Source of the DNA: Pseudomonadota bacterium
GTDB lineage: Bacteria; Pseudomonadota; Gammaproteobacteria; Steroidobacterales; Steroidobacteraceae
Direction of reading: 5' to 3'
Length of the DNA: 64,000 nucleotides
NCBI GenBank assembly: GCA_018240525.1
Contig: JAFEFN010000005.1
Span: 124,001-188,000 of the forward strand
The notes beneath the pieces are model-generated. The model was given only the letters and a program-made list of their open reading frames with translations. It did no database searches and had not been told where the DNA came from. Position 1 is the stretch's first letter; the number at the start of each line of letters is the position of its first letter. A program made the translations under genes and the position numbers. Below are positions 53,443-64,000 of this stretch, one piece after another.

Positions 53443-54729
53443 CTATTCGCCGCGCGCCCGGCGCATGCGGTTAAAGCCCATCGCCCCGGCCACCGTCATC
53501 GCCAGCGGCAGGGCGAGTGCGTACTTCCCGGCACCGGCCCGCAGCCCCTCCATCCCCATGTAGGCGAGGACGCCCAGCGGCGGGGCGAGCCCGCCGCGCA
53601 GGCCGGTGAGGGTGACGTGCACGCCCATGTACTGCTGGGCGCGCCCGACGGAGGCGAAGTCATTGTGCCCGAGGTTCCAGCCTAGATTAGCACCGGCCTG
53701 CGCCGCGCCCAGCAGCACCGCGCCGGTCCACAGCACCGGCAGCGCGTGCGTGAAGACCCCGGCGGCGAGCACGAAGCTCGCCAGCACCAGCGCCCAGCCC
53801 TGCCGGGCCCGGTAGCGCACCACGTGCGAGCCGTCGAACAGGCGCGCCCAGCCGGGCAGGAACAGCGGCTGCGTGATCAGCGGCACGACCGCCAGCAGGC
53901 CGATCTGCGTGCCGCCCGTGAGGTGCATCTGCTCGGCGAAGATGAGCACCAGCTGCCCGGTGAGCATCAGGTTCCCGGCCCCGAAGATGCCCATCCACAG
54001 CATGTACTCGCGGTACTGCGGGTCCTGGCGCAGGATCAGGGTCAGCATCGCCAGGCTGAACGGCTCGCTGGCGGCCCCTTCCGCCCCTTCCGCGGCGAGC
54101 AGCTGGAACTCGCGCCGCACGCGCATCGAGCGGTACAGCCAGGCGCCGCTCAGGCCCGAGAGCGCGCCCAGGCCGTACAGCCAGCGCGCATCCACCACGC
54201 GCGCCTCGAGTGCCCAGCCCACCAGCGCCGCCGCCCCGGCGACCGCGATGGAGTTGACGATCACGATGCGCCCGGTGATGCGCGCGAGCACGTTGCGCGG
54301 GTAGTTCGCGGTCCACACCGCCGCGCGCACGGTGAGGATCGCCGCCCAGAGGATGCGGGCCACGATGATGGAGGCGACGGTGAACACCAGGCCGCGCGCA
54401 CCCGAGGAGGCGAAGGCGACCGCACCGACCGCGAGCGCGAAGGCCGCCTGCAGGCCCACCAGCAGGCCCACGCGCGCGCGCCCGTGCGCCACGTTCGCCC
54501 ACACGAAGGACAGCACGTTGGAGAAGGCCGGCGCGCCGCTCACCAGCGCCACGGCCAGATTCACGCTCACCCGCGAGGCGGACAGCGCGAAGTGCTGCTT
54601 CACCAGCACCGCGGCAGTCGCCCCCTCGACCAGCCCGAGGGTGAGCCCGAGCAGCGCCCACGGCAGGATCTCGCGGCGGAAGATGCCTTCGGCGAACGGA
54701 CTGGGCTTGAGCGGGCGACCTGCGGCCAC
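53443..54729 (-). CDS. MFS-like membrane transporter
   Basis: This 428-residue protein has about 11-12 predicted membrane helices. Recognisable parts are EILPWALLGLTLGLVEGATA, the central loop with YRSMRVRREFQLL, and LGAAQAGANLGWNLGHNDFA. It fits the Major Facilitator Superfamily in size and layout, without the classic A-loop motif. Its position before ilvD suggests a role in amino-acid handling, but this is only context. The start is GTG. Confidence 0.8.
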   Translation of the reverse strand: MAAGRPLKPSPFAEGIFRREILPWALLGLTLGLVEGATAAVLVKQHFALSASRVSVNLAVALVSGAPAFSNVLSFVWANVAHGRARVGLLVGLQAAFALAVGAVAFASSGARGLVFTVASIIVARILWAAILTVRAAVWTANYPRNVLARITGRIVIVNSIAVAGAAALVGWALEARVVDARWLYGLGALSGLSGAWLYRSMRVRREFQLLAAEGAEGAASEPFSLAMLTLILRQDPQYREYMLWMGIFGAGNLMLTGQLVLIFAEQMHLTGGTQIGLLAVVPLITQPLFLPGWARLFDGSHVVRYRARQGWALVLASFVLAAGVFTHALPVLWTGAVLLGAAQAGANLGWNLGHNDFASVGRAQQYMGVHVTLTGLRGGLAPPLGVLAYMGMEGLRAGAGKYALALPLAMTVAGAMGFNRMRRARGE

Positions 54730-54774
54730 GGGGCGGCAAGCTTAAACGCACGCCGGCCCGCCGGACACTGCGCG

Positions 54775-54804
54775 TTGACAAGTTCCTCGCCGCTATGCTC
54801 CTAT
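54775..54804 (+). promoter_or_regulatory. Promoter of the ilvC-leu attenuator transcript
   Basis: A perfect TTGACA (54775-54780) is followed at 18 bp by TCCTAT (54799-54804) with an upstream TG dinucleotide (54796-54797), an extended -10 arrangement. Transcription would start near 54811, about 20 nt before the leader-peptide ATG. Confidence 0.6.
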
Positions 54805-54831
54805 CCGGGGCATCAGGATTCGTTCGCACCC

Positions 54832-54960
54832 ATGACCCAGACCGCATTCCAGACCCTGTCCCCCGCCGCGCCGCGCCGCGCGCCGGGTGGTCTGCTGCGG
54901 GTCATTCCCGTACTGCTGCTCCTTAGCCGGAGCGAGCGGTGCGGGGACGCGGACGCCTGA
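54832..54960 (+). CDS. ilv/leu attenuator leader peptide
   Basis: A 42-codon open frame contains GGLLRVIPVLLLLS: six Leu, two Val and one Ile within twelve codons (54892-54924). It lies between a good promoter and a strong terminator upstream of ilvC. This is the layout of a branched-chain amino-acid attenuator, in which ribosome stalling at Leu/Val/Ile codons senses charged tRNA. The rest of the peptide (Pro/Ala/Arg-rich start, RSERCGDADA end) has no expected function. Confidence 0.85.
   Translation: MTQTAFQTLSPAAPRRAPGGLLRVIPVLLLLSRSERCGDADA
54938..54946 (+). promoter_or_regulatory. Antiterminator arm of the ilvC-leu attenuator
   Basis: GGTGCGGGG is the exact complement of CCCCGCACC at 54997-55005, which forms the 5' arm of the terminator. 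It lies 14 nt beyond the last Leu codon of the leader, so a stalled ribosome leaves it free to pair and block termination. A ribosome that reaches the leader stop at 54958-54960 would cover it. Confidence 0.7.
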
Positions 54961-54992
54961 CAAACACCAGGCACGAGCGAAAAGACACCAAC

Positions 54993-55031
54993 AAAACCCC
55001 GCACCGGCCCGAAGCCGCTGCGGGGTTTTTT
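54993..55031 (+). terminator. Attenuator terminator upstream of ilvC
   Basis: AAAACCCCGCA (54993-55003) pairs perfectly with TGCGGGGTTTT (55019-55029), and the run of six T ends at 55031. It is a textbook intrinsic terminator located 42 nt before the ilvC start and after the leader peptide. Confidence 0.93.
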
Positions 55032-55072
55032 CTGTTTGCTAACCGCCCCGCGGGGCCCTTGAGGAGTGATCA

Positions 55073-56068
55073 GTGAAGCTGTATTCGAACAAAGACGTCG
55101 ACAAGAAGGCCCTGAAGGGTGCCCGCATCGCCATCCTCGGCTACGGCAGCCAGGGGCGCGCCCATGCCCTGAACCTGCATGACTCGGGCTTCGACGTCGT
55201 GGTCGGCGTGCGCCGCGGCGGCCCCGGCTGGAAGAAGGCCCGCAAGGACGGGCTGGCGGTGGCCGAGCCGGCCGCGGCGGTCGCGGGCGCGGACCTGGTG
55301 GCCATGCTGCTGCCGGACACCGCGCAGAAGGCCTTCTACGAGACCATCAAGGGCGAGCTGAAGAAGGGCGCCACCCTGCTCTTCGCGCACGGCTTCAACG
55401 TGCACTTCAAGCAGATCAAGCCCCGGCGCGACCTCGACGTGGTGCTGATCGCCCCCAAGGGCCCCGGCGACCTGGTGCGGCGCCAGTACCAGCAGGGCCG
55501 CGGGGTGCCGTGCCTGCTGGCGGTGGCGCAGGATGCCACCGGCAAGGCGCACGCCCGGGCGCTCGCCTATGCCGGCGGCATCGGCGGCACGCGCGGCGGC
55601 GTGCTCGAGACCACCTTCGCCGAGGAGACCGAGACGGACCTGTTCGGCGAGCAGGCCGTGCTGTGCGGCGGCGCCACGGAGCTGGTGGTGAAGGGCTTCG
55701 AGACCCTGGTCGAGGCCGGTTACCAGCCCGAGGTCGCCTACTACGAGTGCCTGCACGAGCTGAAGCTGATCGTCGACCTGCTGCACGAGGGCGGCATCAC
55801 CAAGATGCACCAGTTCATCAGCGAGACCGCCAAGTACGGCGACCTCACCCGCGGGCCGCGCGTGGTCGATGCGCGCACCAAGAAGGAGATGAAGAAGATC
55901 CTCACGGAGGTGCAGAACGGCACCTTCGCGCGGCAGTGGATCCGCGAGAACGAGCAGGCCAAGAAGAAGAACTACAACAAGCTGCTCAAGGCCGACATGA
56001 ACCGCCAGATCGAGAAGGTCGGCGCGCGGCTGCGCGCGCGCATGCCGTGGCTGCAGGAGAAGCGCTGA
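55073..56068 (+). CDS. ilvC: Ketol-acid reductoisomerase (class I)
   Basis: This 331-residue enzyme has the NADPH motif GYGSQG at 23-28, [15 protein letters not shown], the HGF motif in [23 protein letters not shown], and the metal-binding [14 protein letters not shown] and [12 protein letters not shown]. It converts acetolactate to dihydroxy acid with NADPH and Mg2+. The start is GTG after GAGGAGTGATCA. It is the first gene behind the attenuator; the acetolactate synthase genes ilvBN are not in the window. Confidence 0.96.
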   Translation: MKLYSNKDVDKKALKGARIAILGYGSQGRAHALNLHDSGFDVVVGVRRGGPGWKKARKDGLAVAEPAAAVAGADLVAMLLPDTAQKAFYETIKGELKKGATLLFAHGFNVHFKQIKPRRDLDVVLIAPKGPGDLVRRQYQQGRGVPCLLAVAQDATGKAHARALAYAGGIGGTRGGVLETTFAEETETDLFGEQAVLCGGATELVVKGFETLVEAGYQPEVAYYECLHELKLIVDLLHEGGITKMHQFISETAKYGDLTRGPRVVDARTKKEMKKILTEVQNGTFARQWIRENEQAKKKNYNKLLKADMNRQIEKVGARLRARMPWLQEKR

Positions 56069-56127
56069 ACCGTGCGCCGCGGCGCCGAGCCGCCGCGGCA
56101 TCCACTTTCCACCGAAGGATGTGCCCC

Positions 56128-57693
<1,566 letters not shown>

Positions 57694-57702
57694 GGAACCG
57701 CC

Positions 57703-58662
57703 ATGCCCATCCCGGCCACGCAATTCATCTGGTTCAACGGCAAGCTCGTCCCGTGGGAGAAGGCCACGGTGCACGTGCTCAGCCACGCCCTGCACTACGG
57801 CTCCTCGGTGTTCGAGGGCGTGCGCGCCTACCCGACGCCGAAGGGCGTGGCGGTCTTCCGCCTGCGCGACCACACGCGGCGCCTGTTCGACTCGGCCAAG
57901 ATCTACCGCATCCACCTGCCCTTCTCGGTCGAGCAGATCAACGAGGCGTGCCGGCAGGTGATCTCCGCCAACGCCCTGAGCCAGGGGGCCTACATCCGCC
58001 CGGTGGCCTTTCGCGGCTACGGGGAGATCGGCGTCACGCCCAAGCACGAGCCACCCACGGAAGTGGCGGTGGCCGCCTGGGAGTGGGGCAAGTACCTGGG
58101 CGCGGAGGCCGAGGAGCTCGGCGTCGATGCCTGCATCGCCTCCTGGCAGCGCGTCGCCCCCAACACGATCCCCGCGCTCGCCAAGGCCGGCGGCAACTAC
58201 CTGTCCAGCCAGCTGATCGGCGGGGAGGCCCGCCGCCTGGGCTTCGCCGAGGGCATCGGCCTGTCCTCCGACGGCACCCTGAGCGAGGGCTCCGGGGAGA
58301 ACCTGTTCCTGGTCAAGGACGGGGTGCTGCTCACCCCCGGGCTGTCGCACTCGGTGCTCGGCGGGCTCACCCGCGACTCGGTCATGCGCCTGGCGCGCGA
58401 GCGCGGCATCGAGGTGCGCGAGGCGGCGCTGCCGCGCGAGCTGCTGTACATCGCCGACGAGGCCTTCTTCACCGGCACCGCCGTGGAGATCACCCCGATC
58501 CGCTCGGTCGACCGCCTGCCGATCGGCAACGGCAAGCGCGGCCCGATCACCGAGACGCTGCAGAACGCCTTCTTCGGCCTGTTCTCGGGCAAGACCCCCG
58601 ACAAGTGGGGCTGGCTCGACTACGTCGACATGTCCGCGCCGCGCGCGGCCGCCGCCGGCTGA
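57703..58662 (+). CDS. ilvE: Branched-chain amino-acid aminotransferase
   Basis: This 319-residue fold-type IV PLP enzyme has [29 protein letters not shown], the PLP lysine Lys161 in [11 protein letters not shown], and [17 protein letters not shown]. It performs the last step in leucine, valine and isoleucine synthesis. It lies nine bases after leuA with AAGGAACC before the ATG, so it is part of the leu operon, which is unusual compared with E. coli. Confidence 0.95.
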   Translation: MPIPATQFIWFNGKLVPWEKATVHVLSHALHYGSSVFEGVRAYPTPKGVAVFRLRDHTRRLFDSAKIYRIHLPFSVEQINEACRQVISANALSQGAYIRPVAFRGYGEIGVTPKHEPPTEVAVAAWEWGKYLGAEAEELGVDACIASWQRVAPNTIPALAKAGGNYLSSQLIGGEARRLGFAEGIGLSSDGTLSEGSGENLFLVKDGVLLTPGLSHSVLGGLTRDSVMRLARERGIEVREAALPRELLYIADEAFFTGTAVEITPIRSVDRLPIGNGKRGPITETLQNAFFGLFSGKTPDKWGWLDYVDMSAPRAAAAG

Positions 58663-58681
58663 CGCGAAAGACCCCGCATCG

Positions 58682-60082
58682 ATGGCCCCACGCACGCTGT
58701 TCGAGAAAGTCTGGTCCGCCCACGAGGTCAGCGCGGAAACCGCCGACACCCCGGCGGTGCTCTACATCGACCTGCACCTGATCCACGAGGTCACCTCCCC
58801 GCAGGCCTTCCAGGTGCTGCGCGAGCGGGGCCTGCCCGTGCGCCGCACCGACCGCACGCTGGGCACGATGGACCACTCGACCCCGACGCTCACGAGCCAG
58901 GTGTTCGGCGGCGCGCCGATCGCGGTCGACTCGGCCGCCCGCCAGGTCGCCGCGCTCGAGCGCAACTGCACCGAGTTCGGCGTGGAGCTGCTCGCGCTGC
59001 GCCACGCCCAGCGCGGGATCGTGCACGTCATCGGTCCGGAGCTCGGCCTGTCCCAGCCGGGCAAGACCATCGTCTGCGGCGACAGCCACACCAGCACCCA
59101 CGGGGCGCTCGGGGCGCTCGCCTTCGGCATCGGCACGACCGAGGTCGGGCACGTGCTCGCCACGCAGTGCCTGCTGCAGCGCAAGCCGCGCACCCTGGCC
59201 ATCAACGTCGAGGGCGCCCTGGGCCGGGGCGTCACCGCCAAGGACCTGATCCTCGGCATCATCGGCCAGATCGGCGTGGCCGGCGGCACCGGGCAGGTCA
59301 TCGAGTACCGCGGCTCGACGATCCGCGGCCTCGCCATGGAGGGGCGGCTGACGGTGTGCAACATGTCCATCGAGGCCGGCGCACGCGCCGGCATGATCGC
59401 CCCCGACGAGACCACCTACCGCTACCTTCAGGGCCGGCCGCGCGCCCCGCGGGGCGCGGACTGGGAGGCCGCGCTCGAGCGCTGGCGCGCGCTGCCGAGC
59501 GATCCGGGCGCGCACTTCGACCGCGAGGTGCACGTGAATGCCACCCGGATCGAGCCGATGATCACCTACGGGACCAACCCCGGCATGGTGATCCCGATCT
59601 CGGCCGCGATCCCGCAGCGCCCGGGCGATGCGGCGTTCGCCCGCGCGCTCGACTACATGGGGTTCACCGCCGGGGAGCCCATCAAGGACCGCAAGGTGAA
59701 CGTGGTGTTCGTGGGCAGCTGCACCAACGCGCGGCTGTCGGACCTGCGCGCGGCGGCGGGCGTGCTGCGCGGCAAGCGCATCGCCCGCGGCATCACCATG
59801 CTGGTGGTCCCCGGCTCGCAGGACGTCAAGCGCCAGGCCGAGACCGAGGGCCTGGACCGCATCTTCACCGAGGCCGGCGCGCAGTGGCGCGAGTCGGGCT
59901 GCTCGATGTGCCTGGGGATGAACGGGGACCTGGTGCCGCGCGGGGAGTACTCGGTCAGCACCAGCAACCGCAACTTCGAGGGCCGCCAGGGCGCCGGCGC
60001 CCGCACGCTCCTGGCCAGCCCGCTGACCGCGGCGGCCTGCGCCCTCACCGGGCGCGTCACCGACCCGCGCGAGGTGCTCTAG
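58682..60082 (+). CDS. leuC: 3-isopropylmalate dehydratase large subunit
   Basis: This 466-residue aconitase-family protein has the three [4Fe-4S] ligands Cys347 ([11 protein letters not shown]), Cys407 and Cys410 ([12 protein letters not shown]). [20 protein letters not shown] and [20 protein letters not shown] are family signatures. It isomerises 2- to 3-isopropylmalate together with LeuD. The leuD ATG follows its stop by two bases. Confidence 0.96.
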   Translation: MAPRTLFEKVWSAHEVSAETADTPAVLYIDLHLIHEVTSPQAFQVLRERGLPVRRTDRTLGTMDHSTPTLTSQVFGGAPIAVDSAARQVAALERNCTEFGVELLALRHAQRGIVHVIGPELGLSQPGKTIVCGDSHTSTHGALGALAFGIGTTEVGHVLATQCLLQRKPRTLAINVEGALGRGVTAKDLILGIIGQIGVAGGTGQVIEYRGSTIRGLAMEGRLTVCNMSIEAGARAGMIAPDETTYRYLQGRPRAPRGADWEAALERWRALPSDPGAHFDREVHVNATRIEPMITYGTNPGMVIPISAAIPQRPGDAAFARALDYMGFTAGEPIKDRKVNVVFVGSCTNARLSDLRAAAGVLRGKRIARGITMLVVPGSQDVKRQAETEGLDRIFTEAGAQWRESGCSMCLGMNGDLVPRGEYSVSTSNRNFEGRQGAGARTLLASPLTAAACALTGRVTDPREVL

Positions 60083-60084
60083 CC

Positions 60085-60657
60085 ATGGAGGCGCTCACCA
60101 CCCTCACCTCGCGCACGCTCATCATGCCGGCGGCGAACATCGACACCGACCAGATCATCCCGGCGCGCTTCCTGACCACCACCACCCGCGCGGGCCTGGG
60201 GAGCCGCCTGTTCGCCGACTGGCGCTACGCGGCCGACGGCAGCCCGCGGCCGGAGTTCATCCTCAACCGCCCCGAGGCGGCCGGCGCGCGCATCCTGGTG
60301 GCGGGACGCAACTTCGGCTGCGGCTCCTCGCGCGAGCATGCGCCCTGGGCGCTGCTCGACTACGGCATCCGTGCGGTCGTGAGCACCGAGCTCGCCGACA
60401 TCTTCTGCACCAACGCGCTGAAGAACGGCCTGCTGCCGGTCATCGTCGACGAGGCCACCAGTGCCTGGCTGCTCGCCCACCCGGGCGTGGAGGTGACCCT
60501 CGACGTCGCCGCCATGACGCTCGCGCTGCCCGACCGGCGCACGGTGCGCTTCCCGCTCGAGCCCTTCGCCCGGCACTGCCTGTTGCAGGGCATCGACGAG
60601 CTCGGCTTCCTGCTCGAGCAGCGGCCGGCCATCGAGGCCTTCGAGCGCCGCGCATGA
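60085..60657 (+). CDS. leuD: 3-isopropylmalate dehydratase small subunit
   Basis: This 190-residue swivel-domain subunit has the opening [36 protein letters not shown] and [14 protein letters not shown]. Length is slightly under the typical 200-215. Its stop overlaps the leuB ATG by four bases. Confidence 0.95.
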   Translation: MEALTTLTSRTLIMPAANIDTDQIIPARFLTTTTRAGLGSRLFADWRYAADGSPRPEFILNRPEAAGARILVAGRNFGCGSSREHAPWALLDYGIRAVVSTELADIFCTNALKNGLLPVIVDEATSAWLLAHPGVEVTLDVAAMTLALPDRRTVRFPLEPFARHCLLQGIDELGFLLEQRPAIEAFERRA

Positions 60658-61721
60658 AGGCGCACATCGCGGTCCTCCCCGGTGACGGCATCGGGCCGGA
60701 GGTCATTGCGCAGGCCAGTGCCTGCCTGGCCGGCATCGCGCAGCGCTTCGGCCACCAGTTCACCCTCACCCCCTACCCCTTCGGCGGCGCCGCGATCGAT
60801 GCGCACGCCGATCCGCTGCCGGAGGCCACGCTCGCCGCCTGCCGCAGCGCCGATGCGATCCTGCTGGGCGCCATCGGCGGCCCGAAGTGGTCGGGGCCGG
60901 CCGCGCCCCGGCGCCCCGAGGAGGGGCTGCTGCGCCTGCGCCGCGAGCTCGGGGCCTTCGCCAACCTGCGCCCGGTGAGCGTGCTGGCCGCGCTCGCCGA
61001 TGCCTCCACCCTCAAGCGCGAGGTCATCGAGGGGGTCGACCTGGTGTTCGTGCGCGAGCTCACCGGGGGGATCTACTTCGGCGAGAAGCGCCGCGATGCG
61101 CGCGGCGCCTCGGACCTGTGCACCTACACGGTGGCCGAGATCGAGCGCATCGTGCGCGTGGCGGCCCAGCTGGCGCGCACGCGCCGGCGCCGCCTCACCT
61201 CGATCGACAAGGCGAACGTGCTGGAAACCTCACGGCTGTGGCGCGAGGTCACCCAGCGCGTCCTCGACCAGGAGTTCAAGGACGTCGCCCTCGAGCACAT
61301 GCTGGTGGACTCGGCCGCGATGCACCTGATCCGCCGGCCGCGCGACTTCGACGTGCTGGTCACCGAGAACATGTTCGGCGACATCCTCACCGACGAGGCC
61401 TCCATGCTGGCAGGCTCGCTCGGCCTGCTGCCCTCGGCCTCCCTCGGTGACGGCCGCCACGGGATCTACGAGCCGATCCACGGCTCGGCCCCGGACATCG
61501 CCGGCCGCGGCATCGCCAACCCCTGCGGGGCGATCCTGTCCGCGGCGATGCTGCTGCGCCATTCGCTGCGCCTGGAGACCGAGGCGGCGCACCTGGAGGC
61601 CTGCGTGGTCGCGACCCTGGAGGCGGGGGTGCGCACCGCGGATCTCTCGCCCGCCGGGCGCGCGGCCACGACCGCCGAGGCGGGCGCAGCGGTGCTCAGC
61701 AGGCTGCAGCAGCGCGGCTAG
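60654..61721 (+). CDS. leuB: 3-isopropylmalate dehydrogenase
   Basis: This 355-residue oxidative decarboxylase has [12 protein letters not shown] at the start, [26 protein letters not shown], the catalytic Lys in [15 protein letters not shown], the metal-binding Asp region [17 protein letters not shown], and [20 protein letters not shown]. It makes 2-ketoisocaproate for IlvE. The last gene of the operon, it ends inside the convergent metB gene's 3' end (26-base overlap). Confidence 0.96.
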   Translation: MKAHIAVLPGDGIGPEVIAQASACLAGIAQRFGHQFTLTPYPFGGAAIDAHADPLPEATLAACRSADAILLGAIGGPKWSGPAAPRRPEEGLLRLRRELGAFANLRPVSVLAALADASTLKREVIEGVDLVFVRELTGGIYFGEKRRDARGASDLCTYTVAEIERIVRVAAQLARTRRRRLTSIDKANVLETSRLWREVTQRVLDQEFKDVALEHMLVDSAAMHLIRRPRDFDVLVTENMFGDILTDEASMLAGSLGLLPSASLGDGRHGIYEPIHGSAPDIAGRGIANPCGAILSAAMLLRHSLRLETEAAHLEACVVATLEAGVRTADLSPAGRAATTAEAGAAVLSRLQQRG

Positions 61722-62934
61722 GGGCTGCCTCGGCCAGGCAGCGGCTCACCCGCTCCAGGCCGCGGGCCAGGTCCTCGCGCAGGTCCTCGAGCCCCTCGAT
61801 GCCCACCGACAGGCGGATGAGCCCGTCGGTGAGCCCGGCACGCGCGCGCGCCGCCGGGTCCATCGCCGCGTGCGTCATCGTGGCCGGGTGCGCCACCAGG
61901 CTCTCGACCCCGCCCAGGCTCTCGGCGAGGGAGAAGCACTCCAGCCCCGAGACGAACTCGCGCACCGCGGGGTGGCCGCCGTCCAGCTCGAGGGTGATGA
62001 CCGCGCCGAAGCCCTTCTGCTGGCGCCGCGCCAGCTCGTGCCCCGGGTGCCCCGGCAAGCCCGGGTACCACACGCGGTTCACCGGCTCGGCCCCGTCCAG
62101 CCACTCGGCGAGTGCCTGGGCATTGCGGCCGTGGTGCTCCAGGCGCGCGTGCAGGGTGCGGATGCCCCGCAGCGTGAGGTAGCTGTCGAAGGGGGCGCCG
62201 GTCAATCCCAGGCAGTTGGCCCACCAGGTGAGCTGCTCGTGCAGGGCCGCATCCCGGGCCACCACCGCCCCGCCGACCACGTCCGAGTGCCCGTTCAGGT
62301 ACTTGGTGGTGGAGTGCACCACGAGGTCTGCCCCGAGGGTGAGCGGCAGCTGCCAGCCCGGGGAGAGGAAGGTGTTGTCCACGACGGTGATCGCCCCGGC
62401 GGCGCGCCCGAGCGCCGCGCACGCGGCGATGTCGGTGATGCGCAGCAGCGGGTTGCTCGGGGTCTCGATCCACAGCAGGTCTGCCGGGGTGGCCAGGGCG
62501 GCGCGCAGGGCGGCCGCATCGCCGAAGTCCACGAATTCCACGCGGCGCTCGCCGCGGCGGCGCCAGGCGTCGAACAGGCGGTAGGTGCCGCCGTAGCAGT
62601 CGTGCGGGGCGACGATGCGGCCGCCGGCCGGCACCAGGTAGCCGGTGACCGTGACCGCGGCCATGCCGCTGGCGGTGACCACCGCCCCGGCCCCCTGCTC
62701 GAGGTCGGCCAGCGCGTTCGCCAGCAGGTCGCGCGTCGGGTTGCCCGAGCGGGTGTAGTCGTACTGGCGCTTCTCGCCAAAGCCCTTGAAGGCGAAGGTG
62801 GAGGTCAGGTGCAGCGGCGGCACGACGCAACCGGTCGGGTCGTCGCACTCGATGCCGGCACGCACCGCCCGCGTGGTCTCGCTCAGCGAGGTGTTGGCGG
62901 CCACGGGGGGCAGACGGCTGGGGGACTTGCTCAC
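61696..62934 (-). CDS. metB: Cystathionine gamma-synthase
   Basis: This 412-residue PLP enzyme follows E. coli MetB closely: [55 protein letters not shown], the PLP lysine Lys211 in [16 protein letters not shown], and [20 protein letters not shown]. It condenses O-succinyl- or O-acetylhomoserine with cysteine. The start is GTG. A SAM riboswitch upstream fits a methionine-synthesis gene. A sulfhydrylase activity cannot be excluded. Confidence 0.93.
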   Translation of the reverse strand: MSKSPSRLPPVAANTSLSETTRAVRAGIECDDPTGCVVPPLHLTSTFAFKGFGEKRQYDYTRSGNPTRDLLANALADLEQGAGAVVTASGMAAVTVTGYLVPAGGRIVAPHDCYGGTYRLFDAWRRRGERRVEFVDFGDAAALRAALATPADLLWIETPSNPLLRITDIAACAALGRAAGAITVVDNTFLSPGWQLPLTLGADLVVHSTTKYLNGHSDVVGGAVVARDAALHEQLTWWANCLGLTGAPFDSYLTLRGIRTLHARLEHHGRNAQALAEWLDGAEPVNRVWYPGLPGHPGHELARRQQKGFGAVITLELDGGHPAVREFVSGLECFSLAESLGGVESLVAHPATMTHAAMDPAARARAGLTDGLIRLSVGIEGLEDLREDLARGLERVSRCLAEAAPSRAAAAC

Positions 62935-63058
62935 GGACTCACTCCACTCATGACTGGCACGGTCTCACCGGTCATCCTGAGGGAGCGCACCGGCCGCGAA
63001 GGACTCGCCGCCGATATGTCGCGTCCATCCTCCCGGCACCGGAAGGCCACGCAGACCG

Positions 63059-63169
63059 CTCATCTGTCGACGCTGGCAGCGTCGCAGGACGTAGCACCTT
63101 TCCAGGGTGGTTAGTCCTGGCGGTTGCCCCGGCGTCTTTGGGCCTGAACCCTCAGCCGGTCTCGATGAG
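63059..63169 (-). promoter_or_regulatory. SAM-I riboswitch upstream of metB
   Basis: Reading the minus strand, the aptamer core is present in order: CTCATC (P1 5' arm, 63169-63164), GACCGGCTGAGGGTTCAGGC, CGCCGGGGCAACCGCC, GAAAGGTGCTACGTCCTGC, and GATGAG (P1 3' arm, 63064-63059). GCTGAGGG, GGGGCAACC and AAGGTGCTA are the conserved SAM-I core elements. About 124 nt separate P1 from the metB GTG. No T-run terminator is visible in that stretch, so control may act on translation. Confidence 0.85.
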
Positions 63170-63177
63170 TGGCGGTG

Positions 63178-63206
63178 AGTGTAGGGGTCGGACCGGGGCG
63201 ATGCAA
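63178..63206 (-). promoter_or_regulatory. Promoter of the SAM riboswitch / metB transcript
   Basis: On the minus strand TTGCAT (63206-63201) and TACACT (63183-63178) are 17 bp apart. The predicted start near 63171 coincides with the 5' edge of the riboswitch, which supports both assignments. Confidence 0.55.
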
Positions 63207-63261
63207 GCACCGGGAGCGCCCGCGCCGCCGCGGCCGGGGACGGCCGTGACGGGCGTCGCCC

Positions 63262-63813
63262 TCAGCTGGCGTGCGGGGTGGCCCCGCCGGAGCGGCGGTC
63301 GGCCTCGGCAGCCTCGGCATTCTTGCCGCGGGCGCGCAGGGACTCGGCGATCAGGTGCCAGGCGGAGGACTGCGCGGCCGGGTCCCCGGTGGCCAGGGCC
63401 AGCGCCTTGCGGCCCATGGCCTCGGCCTGCGCGGGGTTGTTCTCCCCCAGGCGGATGCGGCCGAGCTCGGTCCACAGCAGCGGATTGTCCGGCTCGATGC
63501 GCAGCGCCCGCTCGAGCGTCGCCGCGGCGCCCGCATAATCGCCGCTGCCCGACTGCTGGTGCGCCTGCGTGACGAGGGCCTGGGAGGCGCTGCTCAGGCG
63601 AAACTGCTTCGGGGGCGGCGTGTAGGGTTTCTCCCCCGGCGGCACGGGGATCGCCTCGGACGGGCTCGCAGGCGTTCCCGGTGCCGGGGTCCCGGGCTTT
63701 CCCGGCGCCGGGTGGCCGGCGGCCGGGGGCGGGAAGCTCGGCGGCGAGCGCGTCAGGGCGCAGCCGGAAAGCAGCAGCAGGGCAAGGCAGCCGGCGCGAA
63801 GGCGGGTGGGCAT
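63262..63813 (-). CDS. TPR-containing lipoprotein
   Basis: This 183-residue protein has a lipoprotein signal (MPTRLRAGCLALLLLSGCAL, lipobox LSGC at about 15-18), a Pro/Gly-rich linker, then two to three TPR units (SGDYAGAAATLERALRIEPD, LGENNPAQAEAMGRKALALA). A TPR lipoprotein beside a PBP1B gene suggests a cell-wall synthesis helper, but this is context only. ATG 63813 is chosen because it begins the lipoprotein signal; a longer frame would lack one. It starts 37 bp after the PBP-like gene. Confidence 0.8.
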   Translation of the reverse strand: MPTRLRAGCLALLLLSGCALTRSPPSFPPPAAGHPAPGKPGTPAPGTPASPSEAIPVPPGEKPYTPPPKQFRLSSASQALVTQAHQQSGSGDYAGAAATLERALRIEPDNPLLWTELGRIRLGENNPAQAEAMGRKALALATGDPAAQSSAWHLIAESLRARGKNAEAAEADRRSGGATPHAS

Positions 63814-63850
63814 GCGCGGATGATATCGCGCGGCGGCCCGCGCCGGCCCC

Positions 63851-64000
63851 TCAGTGGCAGCCGGGTTTGAGCGGGACCTGCGTGCCGGCCGGCACGGCCA
63901 CGGCCACCAGGTCCTCCGCGCAGCCGGGCTCCCCGCGCAGGCCGCTCGCAAACTCCAGCGGCACCTCCTGCAGCCCCTCCGGCATCGGCGCCTCCCAGGC
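63851..64000 (-). CDS. mrcB: C-terminal end of a probable penicillin-binding protein 1B
   Basis: Only the last 49 residues are in the window. The frame is open to the right edge and ends GTQVPLKPGCH. EGLQEVPLEFASGLRGEPGC followed by a second Cys near the end resembles the C-terminal tail of bifunctional PBP1B-type enzymes, where a Cys pair is common. The assignment rests on this short stretch and the adjacent TPR lipoprotein. Confidence 0.5.
   Translation of the reverse strand, partial: AWEAPMPEGLQEVPLEFASGLRGEPGCAEDLVAVAVPAGTQVPLKPGCH

Overview
This 64 kb window is GC-rich, densely packed chromosomal DNA from a gammaproteobacterium. The gene orders point to the Xanthomonadales / Nevskiales / Steroidobacterales side of the class: fabD-fabG-acpP-fabF-pabB-pabC-mltG-tmk-holB-pilZ, gspG-N, a fimT-pilVWXY1E minor pilin cluster, tonB-exbB-exbD-exbD-TPR, and ilvC-leuA-ilvE-leuCDB. 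No rRNA, tRNA, CRISPR array or complete insertion sequence was recognised.

Layout. 0-2.3 kb: tail of an NdvA-like glucan ABC exporter and a secreted SRPBCC protein. 2.4-9 kb: minor type IV pilins plus PilY1 and PilE. 9.2-15 kb: an unknown protein, a TIR-like protein divergent from an endonuclease/exonuclease/phosphatase (EEP) family protein, a FadJ-type beta-oxidation enzyme, a cNMP-cNMP-rhodanese fusion and a PEP-CTERM protein. 15.6-18.9 kb: a lower-GC island of orphan minus-strand genes that ends in a tyrosine-recombinase N-terminus joined exactly to a Rap1a/Tai-like C-terminus. 19.1-28.6 kb: the fatty-acid / folate / tmk-holB-pilZ operon, headed by a rhombosortase gene. 28.6-34.4 kb: type II secretion genes gspG-N. 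34.4-40.4 kb: an AddAB-like helicase-nuclease pair. 40.4-45.3 kb: an AlaA-like aminotransferase and a peptide-type ABC transporter without a binding protein. 45.4-47.6 kb: etfBA and a peroxiredoxin. 47.7-51.4 kb: a TonB-ExbB-ExbD-ExbD-TPR energy-transduction operon. 51.7-61.7 kb: ilvD and an MFS-like carrier divergent from ilvC-leuA-ilvE-leuC-leuD-leuB. 61.7-64 kb: metB, a TPR lipoprotein and the C-terminus of a probable PBP1B.

Regulation can be read directly in two places. The ilvC-leu operon is preceded by a Leu/Val/Ile-rich leader peptide, an antiterminator arm exactly complementary to the terminator's 5' arm, and a strong intrinsic terminator: a complete attenuator. metB is preceded by a SAM-I type riboswitch with its own promoter. 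Functional links include rhombosortase beside the type II secretion genes, and FadJ with EtfAB for fatty-acid oxidation. All family assignments are from reading motifs by eye; no database search was run.
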